From the NCBI RefSeq assembly GCF_001263175.1, contig NZ_CP012332.1, positions 2,787,501-2,851,500 on the forward strand: 64,000 nt of DNA. Direction: 5' to 3'. The translations under genes were made by a program, and so were the position numbers. Shown here piece by piece: positions 34,346-43,900 of the stretch; positions within the stretch are counted from its first letter, which is position 1, and each line of letters opens with the position of its first letter. The DNA is from Vulgatibacter incomptus. Lineage in GTDB: Bacteria > Myxococcota > Myxococcia > Myxococcales > Vulgatibacteraceae. Under the pieces are notes generated by a model. That model saw nothing but the letters and a program-made list of their open reading frames with translations. It did not search any database and was not told the origin of the DNA.

Positions 34346-36508
34346 TCACGGTCGTCCTGCCGAACCAGGAGCGCCACCCTGGAGCGCCTTCACGGAGAGT
34401 CCCAGACGCTTTCGCTCGAGGTCCACGGAGACGACCTTCACCGTGAGCTCGTCGCCCACCTTCACGACCTCCGCCGGATCTTTCACGAAGCGTGAGCTGA
34501 GCTGTGACACGTGGACGAGCCCGTCCTGATGGACGCCCACGTCCACGAAGGCCCCGAAGCCGGTGACGTTGGTCACCACCCCTTGGAGCACCATGCCCTC
34601 GCGGACATCCTCCAGGCGGTGCAGACCCGGCCTGAACGCCGGCGCCGAGAAGTCCCCGCGGGGATCGCGGCCGGGCTTCTCGAGCTCGGCCAGGATGTCC
34701 CGAAGGGTGGGCTCGCCGAGGCCGTCGCCGACGTAGCCCCGCCAGTCGATCCGCCGAACCAGCTCGGAGCGGCCCACGAGCGACGCGACCTCGACCCCTA
34801 GATCCTTCGCCATGCGCTCGACCACTCCGTAGCGCTCGGGGTGCACGCCGCTGTCGTCCAGCGGGTTCCTGCCCTTCACCCGGAGGAAGCCTGCTGCCTG
34901 CTCGAAGGCCTTCGGTCCGAGGCCCTTCACCTTCCGCAGGGCGGCGCGGCTCTCGTATGGCCCCTGCTCGTCGCGGTGCGCCACGATCCGCCGCGCGAGG
35001 GTCGGGCCCACGCCCGCCACGTGCTCGAGGAGCTGCGGAGAGGCGGTGTTTGCGTCTACGCCGACCGCGCTCACGCAGGAATCCACCACCTCGCCGAGCT
35101 TCTTCTTGAGGAGACCCTGGTCGACGTCGTGCTGGTACTGGCCCACCCCGATGCTCTTGGGCTCGATCTTCACCAGCTCCGCTAGGGGATCCTGAAGGCG
35201 CCTCCCGATGGAGACCGCGCCGCGCAGCGAGACGTCGAGGTCGGGGAGCTCCTCGCGGGCGGTGGCCGAGGCCGAATAGATCGACGCCCCCTGCTCGCTC
35301 ACGGAGACGATCGGGAGCCGCCCCGCTCCCAACGCCTCCCGCACGAAGGCCTCCGCCTCCCGGCTTCCCGTCCCGTTGCCCACCGCCACCAGCTCCGGCC
35401 CATGCCGCGAGACGAGGGAGGCGAGCAGCCGCGCAGCCTCGGCGCGCCGGGACGCCCCGGCCTCCGAGTAGAGCGTCGACGTCTCCAACACCTTCCCGGT
35501 GGGGTCGAGCATCGTCGCCTTGATGCCGGTGCGCAGGCCCGGATCCAGCGCGAGCACCCTCCGCCCGCCCGCCGGGGCCGCCAGCAGCAGGTGGCGCAGG
35601 TTCTCCGCGAAGATCTCGACGGCGCCCAGGTCCGCCCGATCCTTGAGCTGCGTCCGCACTTCGCTTTCGACAGAGGGCGCCATCAGCCGCGACCAGCCGT
35701 CTTCCACGGCCTGCCCGAGCTGTCGAGCCGCAGGCGTCGTGCTCCTTCCCACCACCTTCGTCCGCAGGCGGTCGACGATCTCGTCGTCGGGGAGCGCGAG
35801 GCGCACCTTCAGCACCTCCTCGGCCTCGCCGCGAAGGATCGCCAGCACACGATGTGATGGAGCCTTCGACACTGGTTCCGAGTGGTCGGCGTAGGCGTCG
35901 AAGCGGGTCTTCTCACCCTTCATCTTCGGCGCCATCCGGGACGAGAGCTCCCCCTTGCCGGCGACGAGGCTCCGGGCGGCCCCGCGCAGCTCCGGATCCT
36001 CGGCGACCCGCTCGGCGCAGATGTCGCGCGCACCGGCGAGCGCCGCCTCCGGGTCGGGGACACCCTTCCCGGGATCCACGAAAGCGCCGGCGGTCGCAAT
36101 GGGATCGCCTGGTTCCAGCTTCCAGATCGAGTCGGCGAGCGGCTCCAGTCCCCGCTCGCGGGCGATGGTGGCGCGAGTCCGCCGCTTGGGGCGATACGGC
36201 AGGTAGAGATCCTCCACCTCCGCGCGGGTCGTGGCCCTCGCCAGGGCGGCGACGAGCTCGGGCGTGAGCTTCCCCTGCTCCTCGATCGATCGCCGCACCG
36301 CCGCCCTGCGATCGTCGAGCTCTTTCCGTGTTCCGGCCGCGTCCAGGATCGCCTGGATCTGGACCTCGTCGAGGCCGCCCGTGGCTTCCTTCCGGTAGCG
36401 GGCCATGAAGGGAACGGTGGCGCCCTCCTCGTGCAAGGCGAGGACCCGGTCCACCTGCTCGGCGCGAAGCGCGAGGGCGCGCGCGATCTCGTTGGCGTAG
36501 GCGTTCAT
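34346..36508 (-). CDS. tex: Tex-family transcription accessory protein (S1 RNA-binding)
   Basis: A 720-residue Tex/Spt6-like protein. In order: the N-terminal helical domain (GATVPFMARYRKEATGGLDEVQI, EVEDLYLPYRPKRRTRATIARERGL), the YqgF-like fold (VLALDPGLRTGIKATMLD), helix-hairpin-helix units (SPQLLEHVAGVGPTLARRIVAHR, LRKVKGLGPKAFEQAAGFLRV) and a C-terminal S1 domain (VVTNVTGFGAFVDVGVHQDGLVHVSQLS). Tex binds RNA and RNA polymerase and is widely conserved. ATG 36508 fits the family start; ATG 36529 is seven codons longer. Confidence 0.95.
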   Translation of the reverse strand: MNAYANEIARALALRAEQVDRVLALHEEGATVPFMARYRKEATGGLDEVQIQAILDAAGTRKELDDRRAAVRRSIEEQGKLTPELVAALARATTRAEVEDLYLPYRPKRRTRATIARERGLEPLADSIWKLEPGDPIATAGAFVDPGKGVPDPEAALAGARDICAERVAEDPELRGAARSLVAGKGELSSRMAPKMKGEKTRFDAYADHSEPVSKAPSHRVLAILRGEAEEVLKVRLALPDDEIVDRLRTKVVGRSTTPAARQLGQAVEDGWSRLMAPSVESEVRTQLKDRADLGAVEIFAENLRHLLLAAPAGGRRVLALDPGLRTGIKATMLDPTGKVLETSTLYSEAGASRRAEAARLLASLVSRHGPELVAVGNGTGSREAEAFVREALGAGRLPIVSVSEQGASIYSASATAREELPDLDVSLRGAVSIGRRLQDPLAELVKIEPKSIGVGQYQHDVDQGLLKKKLGEVVDSCVSAVGVDANTASPQLLEHVAGVGPTLARRIVAHRDEQGPYESRAALRKVKGLGPKAFEQAAGFLRVKGRNPLDDSGVHPERYGVVERMAKDLGVEVASLVGRSELVRRIDWRGYVGDGLGEPTLRDILAELEKPGRDPRGDFSAPAFRPGLHRLEDVREGMVLQGVVTNVTGFGAFVDVGVHQDGLVHVSQLSSRFVKDPAEVVKVGDELTVKVVSVDLERKRLGLSVKALQGGAPGSAGRP

Positions 36509-36535
36509 GGCGCGCAACTTAGCACCCAAGGCGTC

Positions 36536-37810
36536 CTACTCGGCGCGGGGTTCCTTCTCCCGGCCCACCGGGATGCCCACTGCGCGGTTCTCCACCGGAT
36601 CGCCACGCCAGGCCTTCGCGAAGTCGTGGCCGGAGGGGTTCTGGAAGACGCGCAGGCCGAACTCCTGCGCCACCGAGAGGACGTGGTCGAAGATGTCGGC
36701 CTGGACGCCTTCGTAGACGGCCCAGCGGATGTCCGACGTGAACGCGTAGATCTCGAGGGGCAAGCCTTCGGCCGTGGGCTGGAGCTGGCGCACCAGACAG
36801 GTCATGTCCGGGTGGATCCCCGGGTGCTGCCGGAGATAATTCGAGACATAGGCGCGAAGGGTGCCCAGGTTGCTCAGGCGCCTCACGTTCACGACGAGCG
36901 ACGGGTCCTGGACCTTGGTGCGGTTGTGGTCCTCGAGCTCGGCCTTCTTCTGCGCGATGTAGTCGCGGAGCAGGAAGAAGCGACCAAAGTGCTCGACCTC
37001 CTCGGCGGTGAGGAAGCGGATCGTGGAGACGTCCACGAAGATGGATCGCTTGATCCGCCGCCCACCCCACTCCTGCATGCCCCGCCAGTTCTTGAACGAG
37101 TTCTCGAGGAACTTGTGGGCCGGGATGGTCGTGATCGTCTTGTCCCAGTTCTGAACCTGGATGGTGTTGAGGGCGATGTCGATCACGTCGCCGTCGGCGT
37201 GGAACTGGGGCATCTCGATCCAGTCGCCCACGCGGATCAAGTTGTTCGTGGTGATCTGGATGCCGGCGACGAAGGAGAGGATGCTGTCGCGGAAGATCAG
37301 GAGGAGGATGGCGCTCATCGCGCCCAGCCCGCTGAGGAGGAGCGCCGGCGAGCGGTCCATCAGGACGGCCAGGGCGAGGATCGCGGCGGCCATGTAGCCG
37401 ACGAGGATCCCGACCTGGAGGATCCCCTTGATCGGCCGGTCCTTGGCCAGCGGCTGGCGGACGTAGACGTCGTTGGCCGCCATGAGGGCCGCGGAAAAGG
37501 CGCGGGCAGCGACCACGAAGCCCGCCGCGACGGCGAGGCGCGAGAGGAGGATCGAGAGCCTGGGCGGCAGCTCCGGGAGGAGCGGGAGGCCCTGGTGGAC
37601 GATCAGCAGGGGGAACGCCGCCGCCGCCCGATGGAAGACGCCGCGGTCGAGGACGGCATCGTCCCAGGAGTTCGGGCTCCGCCTGACCACGGCCGCCAGG
37701 AGGCGCATCCCGACCCGCAGGACCAGTACCCACGCCAACCAGGCCACGAGGAGGAGCGCCCCGAGACCTGCCGCGTCCTTCGCGAGCGGATGTAGCTCCA
37801 ACCAGTCCAT
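36536..37810 (-). CDS. MscS-family mechanosensitive channel (YbdG-like)
   Basis: A 424-residue inner-membrane protein. Five hydrophobic helices lie in the first 190 residues, the last being the pore helix SPALLLSGLGAMSAILLLIFRDSILSFVAGIQI, followed by the MscS beta domain (RVGDWIEMPQFHADGDVIDIALNTIQVQNWDKTITTIPAHKFLENSFKNW). Length, five helices and the WDKTITTIPxHKF block resemble E. coli YbdG, the miniconductance channel that opens under osmotic downshock. The stop lies 27 bases upstream of the Tex ATG, so the two may be co-transcribed. Divergent from the lipid synthase operon. Confidence 0.9.
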   Translation of the reverse strand: MDWLELHPLAKDAAGLGALLLVAWLAWVLVLRVGMRLLAAVVRRSPNSWDDAVLDRGVFHRAAAAFPLLIVHQGLPLLPELPPRLSILLSRLAVAAGFVVAARAFSAALMAANDVYVRQPLAKDRPIKGILQVGILVGYMAAAILALAVLMDRSPALLLSGLGAMSAILLLIFRDSILSFVAGIQITTNNLIRVGDWIEMPQFHADGDVIDIALNTIQVQNWDKTITTIPAHKFLENSFKNWRGMQEWGGRRIKRSIFVDVSTIRFLTAEEVEHFGRFFLLRDYIAQKKAELEDHNRTKVQDPSLVVNVRRLSNLGTLRAYVSNYLRQHPGIHPDMTCLVRQLQPTAEGLPLEIYAFTSDIRWAVYEGVQADIFDHVLSVAQEFGLRVFQNPSGHDFAKAWRGDPVENRAVGIPVGREKEPRAE

Positions 37811-37929
37811 CTTCCGCCTCCGCCCCGCCCTGTCGCCTCCATACCAGACGGTGGACCTCCGAGGGCAGGCCGGCCTTTTTGACGTCTTGCGTCGTGCCGA
37901 GGACGACCGCCGCCGCCGTCCGGTTCGGG

Positions 37930-37958
37930 TTGTCCGCCCCGGACCCGGATGTTAGAAG
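37930..37958 (+). promoter_or_regulatory. Candidate promoter of the pfa-ole operon
   Basis: TTGTCC (37930-37935), 17 bases, then TAGAAG (37953-37958): each hexamer matches four of six sigma-70 consensus bases, 27 bases before the first ATG. TTGACG at 37879 is another -35 candidate without a clear partner. The 175-base gap between the divergent mscS-like gene and pfa must hold promoters for both. This is a weak call. Confidence 0.25.
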
Positions 37959-37985
37959 CCCGACGCGACCGAAGAGGAGGTTCGG

Positions 37986-40900
37986 ATGGTCGGCAAACGA
38001 AGCGAGCTCCGGCGGGGCCTCGGCGCCTGGAGCCCGGGGGCGCTTCCGGCGTCGACCAGTCTCGAAGACCTGCGGGACGGCCTGGAGCGCGTGGCCGAGC
38101 CGCTCTCGATCGTCGAGCTCGGCGGCCGCGTCGCGGTCGGCCACGGCGGCACGGCCAGGCCGGGCGCGCCCACCGGCAGCGATCTCCCCCTCCTCGCCCA
38201 GGTTCCGGCCCTCCTGCCGGAGGACCTCGGCGATCCCGCCTTCCGCGAGGCCCACGGCATCCGCTATGCCTACGTGGCCGGCGAGATGGCGAACGGCATC
38301 GCGTCCGAGGAGATGGTGGAGGCCGCCGCAGGGGCGGGCTTCCTCGGCTTCTTCGGCGCCGGTGGCCTCCCGCCGGCGCGGGTCGAGGCCGCGATCGAGC
38401 GGCTCGCCAGGCTCGCGGACCTCCCCTACGGCTTCAACCTCATCCACAGCCCCGCGGATCCGGAGCTGGAGACGGCAGGCGCCGCCCTCTTCCTGCGCCA
38501 CGGGATCCGCCTGGTGTGCGCCTCCGCCTACCTGGATCTCACCCTCCCGCTGGTGCGCTACCGGGTGGCGGGGATCCACCGGAGCGCCGACGGGAGCGTG
38601 GTCGCGCCGAACCGGGTGATCGCCAAGGTCTCTCGTGTGGAGGTGGCGCGGAAGTTCCTCTCGCCTCCGCCGGAGCGCCTTCTCCGGCAGCTCGTCTCGG
38701 CCGGCGAGATCACGGCGGAGCAGGCCGAGCTCGCGAAGTCGATCCCCATGGCGGAGGACATCACCGCCGAGGCCGACTCCGGCGGACACACGGACAACCG
38801 GCCGCTGGTGGTGGTGCTGCCTGCGATCCAGGCGCTCCGCGACGAGCTTCACGCAGAGTATCGATACGCCGTACGGCCGCGCGTCGGCGCCGCCGGCGGG
38901 ATCGCGACGCCCCAGGCGATGGCGGCGGCCTTCTCCCTCGGCGCGGCCTACGTGGTCACCGGCTCGGTGAACCAGGGCTGTCGCGAGGCGGGCACCTCGG
39001 ATCAGGTGCGAGAGATGCTCGCCCAGGCGGCGAGCACGGACGTGACGATGGCGCCCGCCGCCGACATGTTCGAGCTGGGCGTGAAGGTCCAGGTCCTCTC
39101 GAAGGGGACGATGTTCCCGGTCCGGGCGGCGAAGCTCTACGAGCTCTTCCGGAGCCACGAGAGCCTGGAGGCGCTGCCCGCGCCCGTGCGCGCCGAGCTC
39201 GAGCAGAAGTACTTCCGCTGCTCGCTCGACGAGGCGTGGGAGGGCTGCAAGCGCTTCTTCGCCGTGCGCGACCCGTCGCAGGTGGAGAAGGGAGAGCGCG
39301 ACACCAGGCACCGCATGGCCCTCGTCTTCCGCTCGTACCTCGGCCAGGCCTCGGGGTGGGCGAACCAGGGCGTCGCGGACCGCCGGCTCGACTTCCAGAT
39401 CTGGTGCGGCCCGGCGATGGGCGCCTTCAACGACTGGGCGAAGGGCTCGTACCTGGAGGACTGGCGCGAGCGGCGCGTCGTCCCCGTCGCGATGAACCTC
39501 CTCGTGGGCGCCGCGGCGCTCACCCGCCTCTCGGCGCTCCGGGCGCAGGGCGTGGGCCTGCCTCCGGAGCTCGAGCGCTTCTCGCCGAAGACGCCGGCGG
39601 AGCTCGACGCCCTCCTCGTACCGCGTGAGACCGCCAGGCCCACCGAGGCCCGGCCTTCGAGGGTCGCGGCGCGCGCGGCGAAGAACGAGCCCATCGCGAT
39701 CGTCGGGATGGCCGGCCTCTTCCCGAAGGCCCAGGATCTCGAGTCCCTCTGGCGCCTGGTGCGGACCGGCCTCGACGCCGTGGGCCCGATCCCCGATAGC
39801 CACTTCTCGCTCGCGGACTACCACGACCCGGATCCCAAGGCGCCGGACCGCATCTACACGACGCGCGGCGCGTTCCTGGACGCCTACCCCTTCGACCCCA
39901 CCGAGTTCGGGATCCCGCCCGCCATCCTCGAGGCGACCGATACCTCGCAGCTCCTGGGCCTCGTGGTGGCGCAGAAGGCACTGGAAGACGCGGGCTACGG
40001 CGACGGGCGGGAGTGGGATCGGAGCCGCGCCTCGGTGCTCCTGGGCGTGACCGGCACCCAGGAGCTCGTGATCTCGCTGGGCGCGCGGCTGGGGCACCCG
40101 CACTGGCGCAAGGCGCTCCGCGACGCGGGCGTGCCCGAGGAGCAGGCCGACGAGGTGGTGGAGCGGATCGGCCGCGCCTACGTGGGCTGGCAGGAGAACT
40201 CCTTCCCGGGCCTCCTCGGGAACGTGGTCGCCGGCCGGATCGCGAACCGCCTCGACTTCGGTGGGACCAACAGCGTGGTGGACGCGGCGTGCGCGAGCTC
40301 GCTCGCGGCGATCCACACGGCGTGCATGGAGCTCTGGACCGGCAGGTCGGATCTCGCCCTCACCGGGGGTGTCGACACCATCAGCGACATCTTCATGCAC
40401 ATGTGCTTCTCGAAGACCCCCGCGCTCTCGCCCACGGGTGACGCGCGGCCCTTCGCCGCCGCTGCCGACGGGACGATCCTCGGCGAAGGCATCGGGATGC
40501 TGGTGCTCAAGCGCCTCTCCGACGCAGAGGAGGCGGGCGATCGGATCTACGCGGTGATCCGCGGGATCGGCACCTCCAGCGACGGCAGGGCCAAGAGCAT
40601 CTATGCGCCCCTCGCCAAGGGTCAGGCGCGAGCGCTCTCCGCTGCCTACGAGATCGCCGGCGTGGATCCGCGCACCATCGAGCTCGTCGAGGCCCACGGC
40701 ACGGGCACCAAGGCCGGCGACGCCAGCGAGCTCGACGGGCTTCGCCAGGTCTACGCGGCTGCGAGCGAGGAAAAGGGGTGGTGCGCCCTCGGCTCGATCA
40801 AGTCGCAGATCGGCCACACCAAGGCGGCGGCCGGGGCGGCGGGCCTGATCAAGGCCACCCTCGCGCTGACGCACAAGGTGATCCCGCCGACGATCAAGGT

Positions 40901-43900
40901 GGACGCGCCGGCGCCCGGCATCGAAGGGAGCCCCTTCCACGTGTCCACCGAGGCCCGGCCGTGGCTCAAGGCCGCCGGCCACCCGCGCCGCGCGGGGGTG
41001 AGCGCCTTCGGATTCGGCGGCAGCAACTTCCACGCGGTGGTGGAGGAGTACCGGGACGCGCGCGAAGCGCCGGCCTGGGACGGCTCCGTGGAGCTCGCCG
41101 CCTTCTCCGGCCCGGATCGGGACGCGGTGCTGGCGGAGCTCGCCGGCCTGGAGCTCTGCGCGCCCGCGGAGCTCGCCTCGTTCTGCGCGCGGTCCCGCTC
41201 CACGTTCCGTGTGAAGGCCGAGCACAGACTGCTACTGGCCTTCGAGCGCGGCTCCGACCTCGCGGCGATCGCCGGGAAGGCTCGGGCGCTGGTGGCGAAG
41301 GGCCCCGGGAGCGCAGACGGCGTCTCCTACGGCGTCGGATCGCGCGCCGGGAAGCTCGCCTTCCTCTTCCCGGGTCAAGGCTCACAGTCGGTCGGGATGC
41401 TCCGCGACCTGGCGAACACCTTCCCGGAGCTGCTCTCCGCCCTGGAGGGCGCCGACGGGATCGCGCCGGACGTCTATCCGCCGCCCACCTTCGATACGGC
41501 CGTCCGCGAGGCACGCACCGCGTTCCTCACCCGAACCGATCGGGCGCAGCCCGCGCTGGGTGCGGTGGAGCTCGGCGCGCTCGGCGTGCTCCGGCGCTTC
41601 GGCGTCCGGCCCGACCTGGCGGCGGGACACAGCTTCGGCGAGCTCGTGGCGCTCCACGCCGCGGGGCGGATCGGCGCGGCGGATCTCCACACCCTCGCCC
41701 GGGCGCGGGGCCAGCTCATGGCCGGCGACGGCAGCGATCGCGGCACGATGCTGGCCGTGCACGCGGGCCTCACCGACCTGGAGGCGATGATCGCGGAGGA
41801 GGGCCTCGACGTGGTCCTCGCCAACCGCAACGCGCCGGCGCAGGGCGTGCTCTCCGGCAGCCGCGAGGCGATCGCCAGGGCGCGGGATGCGTGCAAGCGC
41901 AAGGGCTTCCGCGCGACCCCGCTCACGGTGGGCGCCGCCTTCCACAGCCCCCTCGTCGCCGACGCGGCGGCGGGCTTCGCCGAGGCGCTTGCCGAGGTGG
42001 AGCTCTTCCCGGGCTCGATCCCGGTCGTGGCCAACTCGACCGCGGCGCCCTACCCCCTGGACGGCGACGAGGCCCGGGCGCTCCTGGCGCAGCAGCTCGC
42101 CAGGCCCGTGCGCTTCGCCGAGTCGGTGGAGACGCTCTGGGACGACGGAGTCCGCACCTTCGTCGAGGTCGGCCCCAAGGCGACCCTCTGCGGCCTCGTC
42201 CGCTCGACCCTCGGCGACAAGGCGCACCTCGCGGTGGCGCTCGATGCGAGCGCCGGGCGTCGCACCGGCCTCCTGGACCTCGCCTCGCTCCTCGGCGCCC
42301 TCGCTGCGGCGGGACACGAGGTGCGCCTCGAAGAGTGGCAGAACGTTCCCGGGCGCAAGGCGCCGACGCGCAAACCGCGGATGATCGTGCCGCTCACCGG
42401 TGCGAACTTCCGATCGCCGGTGGACGAGCGCGCCGCGAATCGAAACCTCCCGGGCAACCGGCCCGCACAGGCGACGAACGCCGCGGCGGCCGCCCCTTCC
42501 TCTCCCGCGGCGCACGCCGCACCACTTTCGCCGGCGCCGCCGCGCGAGGCGTCCGTTGCTCGGACGGCTTCGCCCGCCGCTCGGCCCCTGGAGTCCCCGA
42601 TGACGTACGGAACGCTCCCCATCGCCCCTCCCGCTCCGACCACCGCGTCGGGATCCGGAAGCCTCCTGCTCGAGGCGCTCCGGGCGAACGCCGAGAGCCT
42701 GCGTGCGCTGCAGTCGCTGCAGGATCAGACCGCGGCGCTCCACCACCGCTTCCTGGAGGGCCAGGCCGCCGCCCAGGCGAGCTTCCACGCGCTCCTCCTG
42801 GGGCAGCAGCGTCTCGTCGAGCAGGCGCTTGCGGGCGGGCCGATCGAGATGCCGGCATTCGCGCCGCAGGCGATGCAGCCCGTGCAGGCTCGGCCGGCGT
42901 TCGCGATGCCGCAGCCGGCCCCGGTGCAGGCGGGGTTCGCGCCGTATGCGCCGGTCGCGATGCAGCAGCCGGTCGCGGTGCAGCAGCCGGTCGCGGTGCA
43001 GCAGCCGGTCGCGGTGCAGCAGCCGGTCGCGGTGCAGCAGCCCGTCGCGGTGCAGCAGCCCGTCGCGGTTCAGCCGCCCGTCGCGGTTCAGCCGCCCGTC
43101 GCGGTGCAGCAGCCCGTCGCGGTGCAGCAGCCCGTCGCGGTGCAGCAGCCCGTTTCGGTTCAGCAGCCCGTCGCCGTGAAGCAGGCCGCCGTCGTGCAGC
43201 CCGCCGCCAACGACTCGAACGACGCCGCCCTCGACGTGCGGGCCGTGCTCCTCTCGGTGGTCGCCGAGTCCACGGGCTATCCGACCGAGATGCTCGACCT
43301 CGACATGGACCTCGAGTCGGACCTCGGCATCGACTCGATCAAGCGGGTCGAGATCCTCTCGATGCTCTCGAAGCGCGTGCCCAACGCGCCGACCGTGGAT
43401 CCCGAGCACCTCGGTAATCTGCGGACGCTGCGGCAGGTGCTCGAGTTCGTGGCCCCCGGCCATGGCGCGGAATCCGGCGCCGGGAGCGCTGCCGCCGGCG
43501 TCCAGGCCGAGGCCGAAGCCGAGGCCCAAGGGGCGGGCTCGCAATCCGCGCAATCCAAGGATGATCCGGCCGACGCCCTCGAGCACCGGGGGGTCGTCGC
43601 CGTTCGCCTGCCCGCCACCCCCGGGAAGCCGCTTCCGCCGCTCGCGCCGAGCGCGATCTGGATCGCCGCCCGAGACGCCGCCGATCCGCTCGCTACCGCT
43701 CTGGCGACGAAGCTCTCCGCCCGCGTGGTCTCCCTGGCCCCTGCGTCGGACGAGCCTGACGAAGCGGTGAGCGCGCTCCTGATCCTGGGCGACGACCTTC
43801 CTGATCTCCTGCCCCTGGCCTTTTCCCGGCTCCGGTCGGTCGCAGGCCGCCTGCGCACCGCCGGCGAGAGCGGCGGCGCTCTCCTGGCCACGATCGCCCG

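Noticed and set aside
36519-41225. 1568-codon open frame on the minus strand opposite the pfa gene
   Set aside because: It overlaps the clear PfaD/KS coding region and reads as low-complexity Arg/Ala/Glu/Gly. Long antisense frames are expected in DNA with very high GC at third codon positions.
42963-43178. Tandem repeat considered as a CRISPR array
   Set aside because: The units are contiguous without spacers, 18 bases long, and in frame within a coding sequence.
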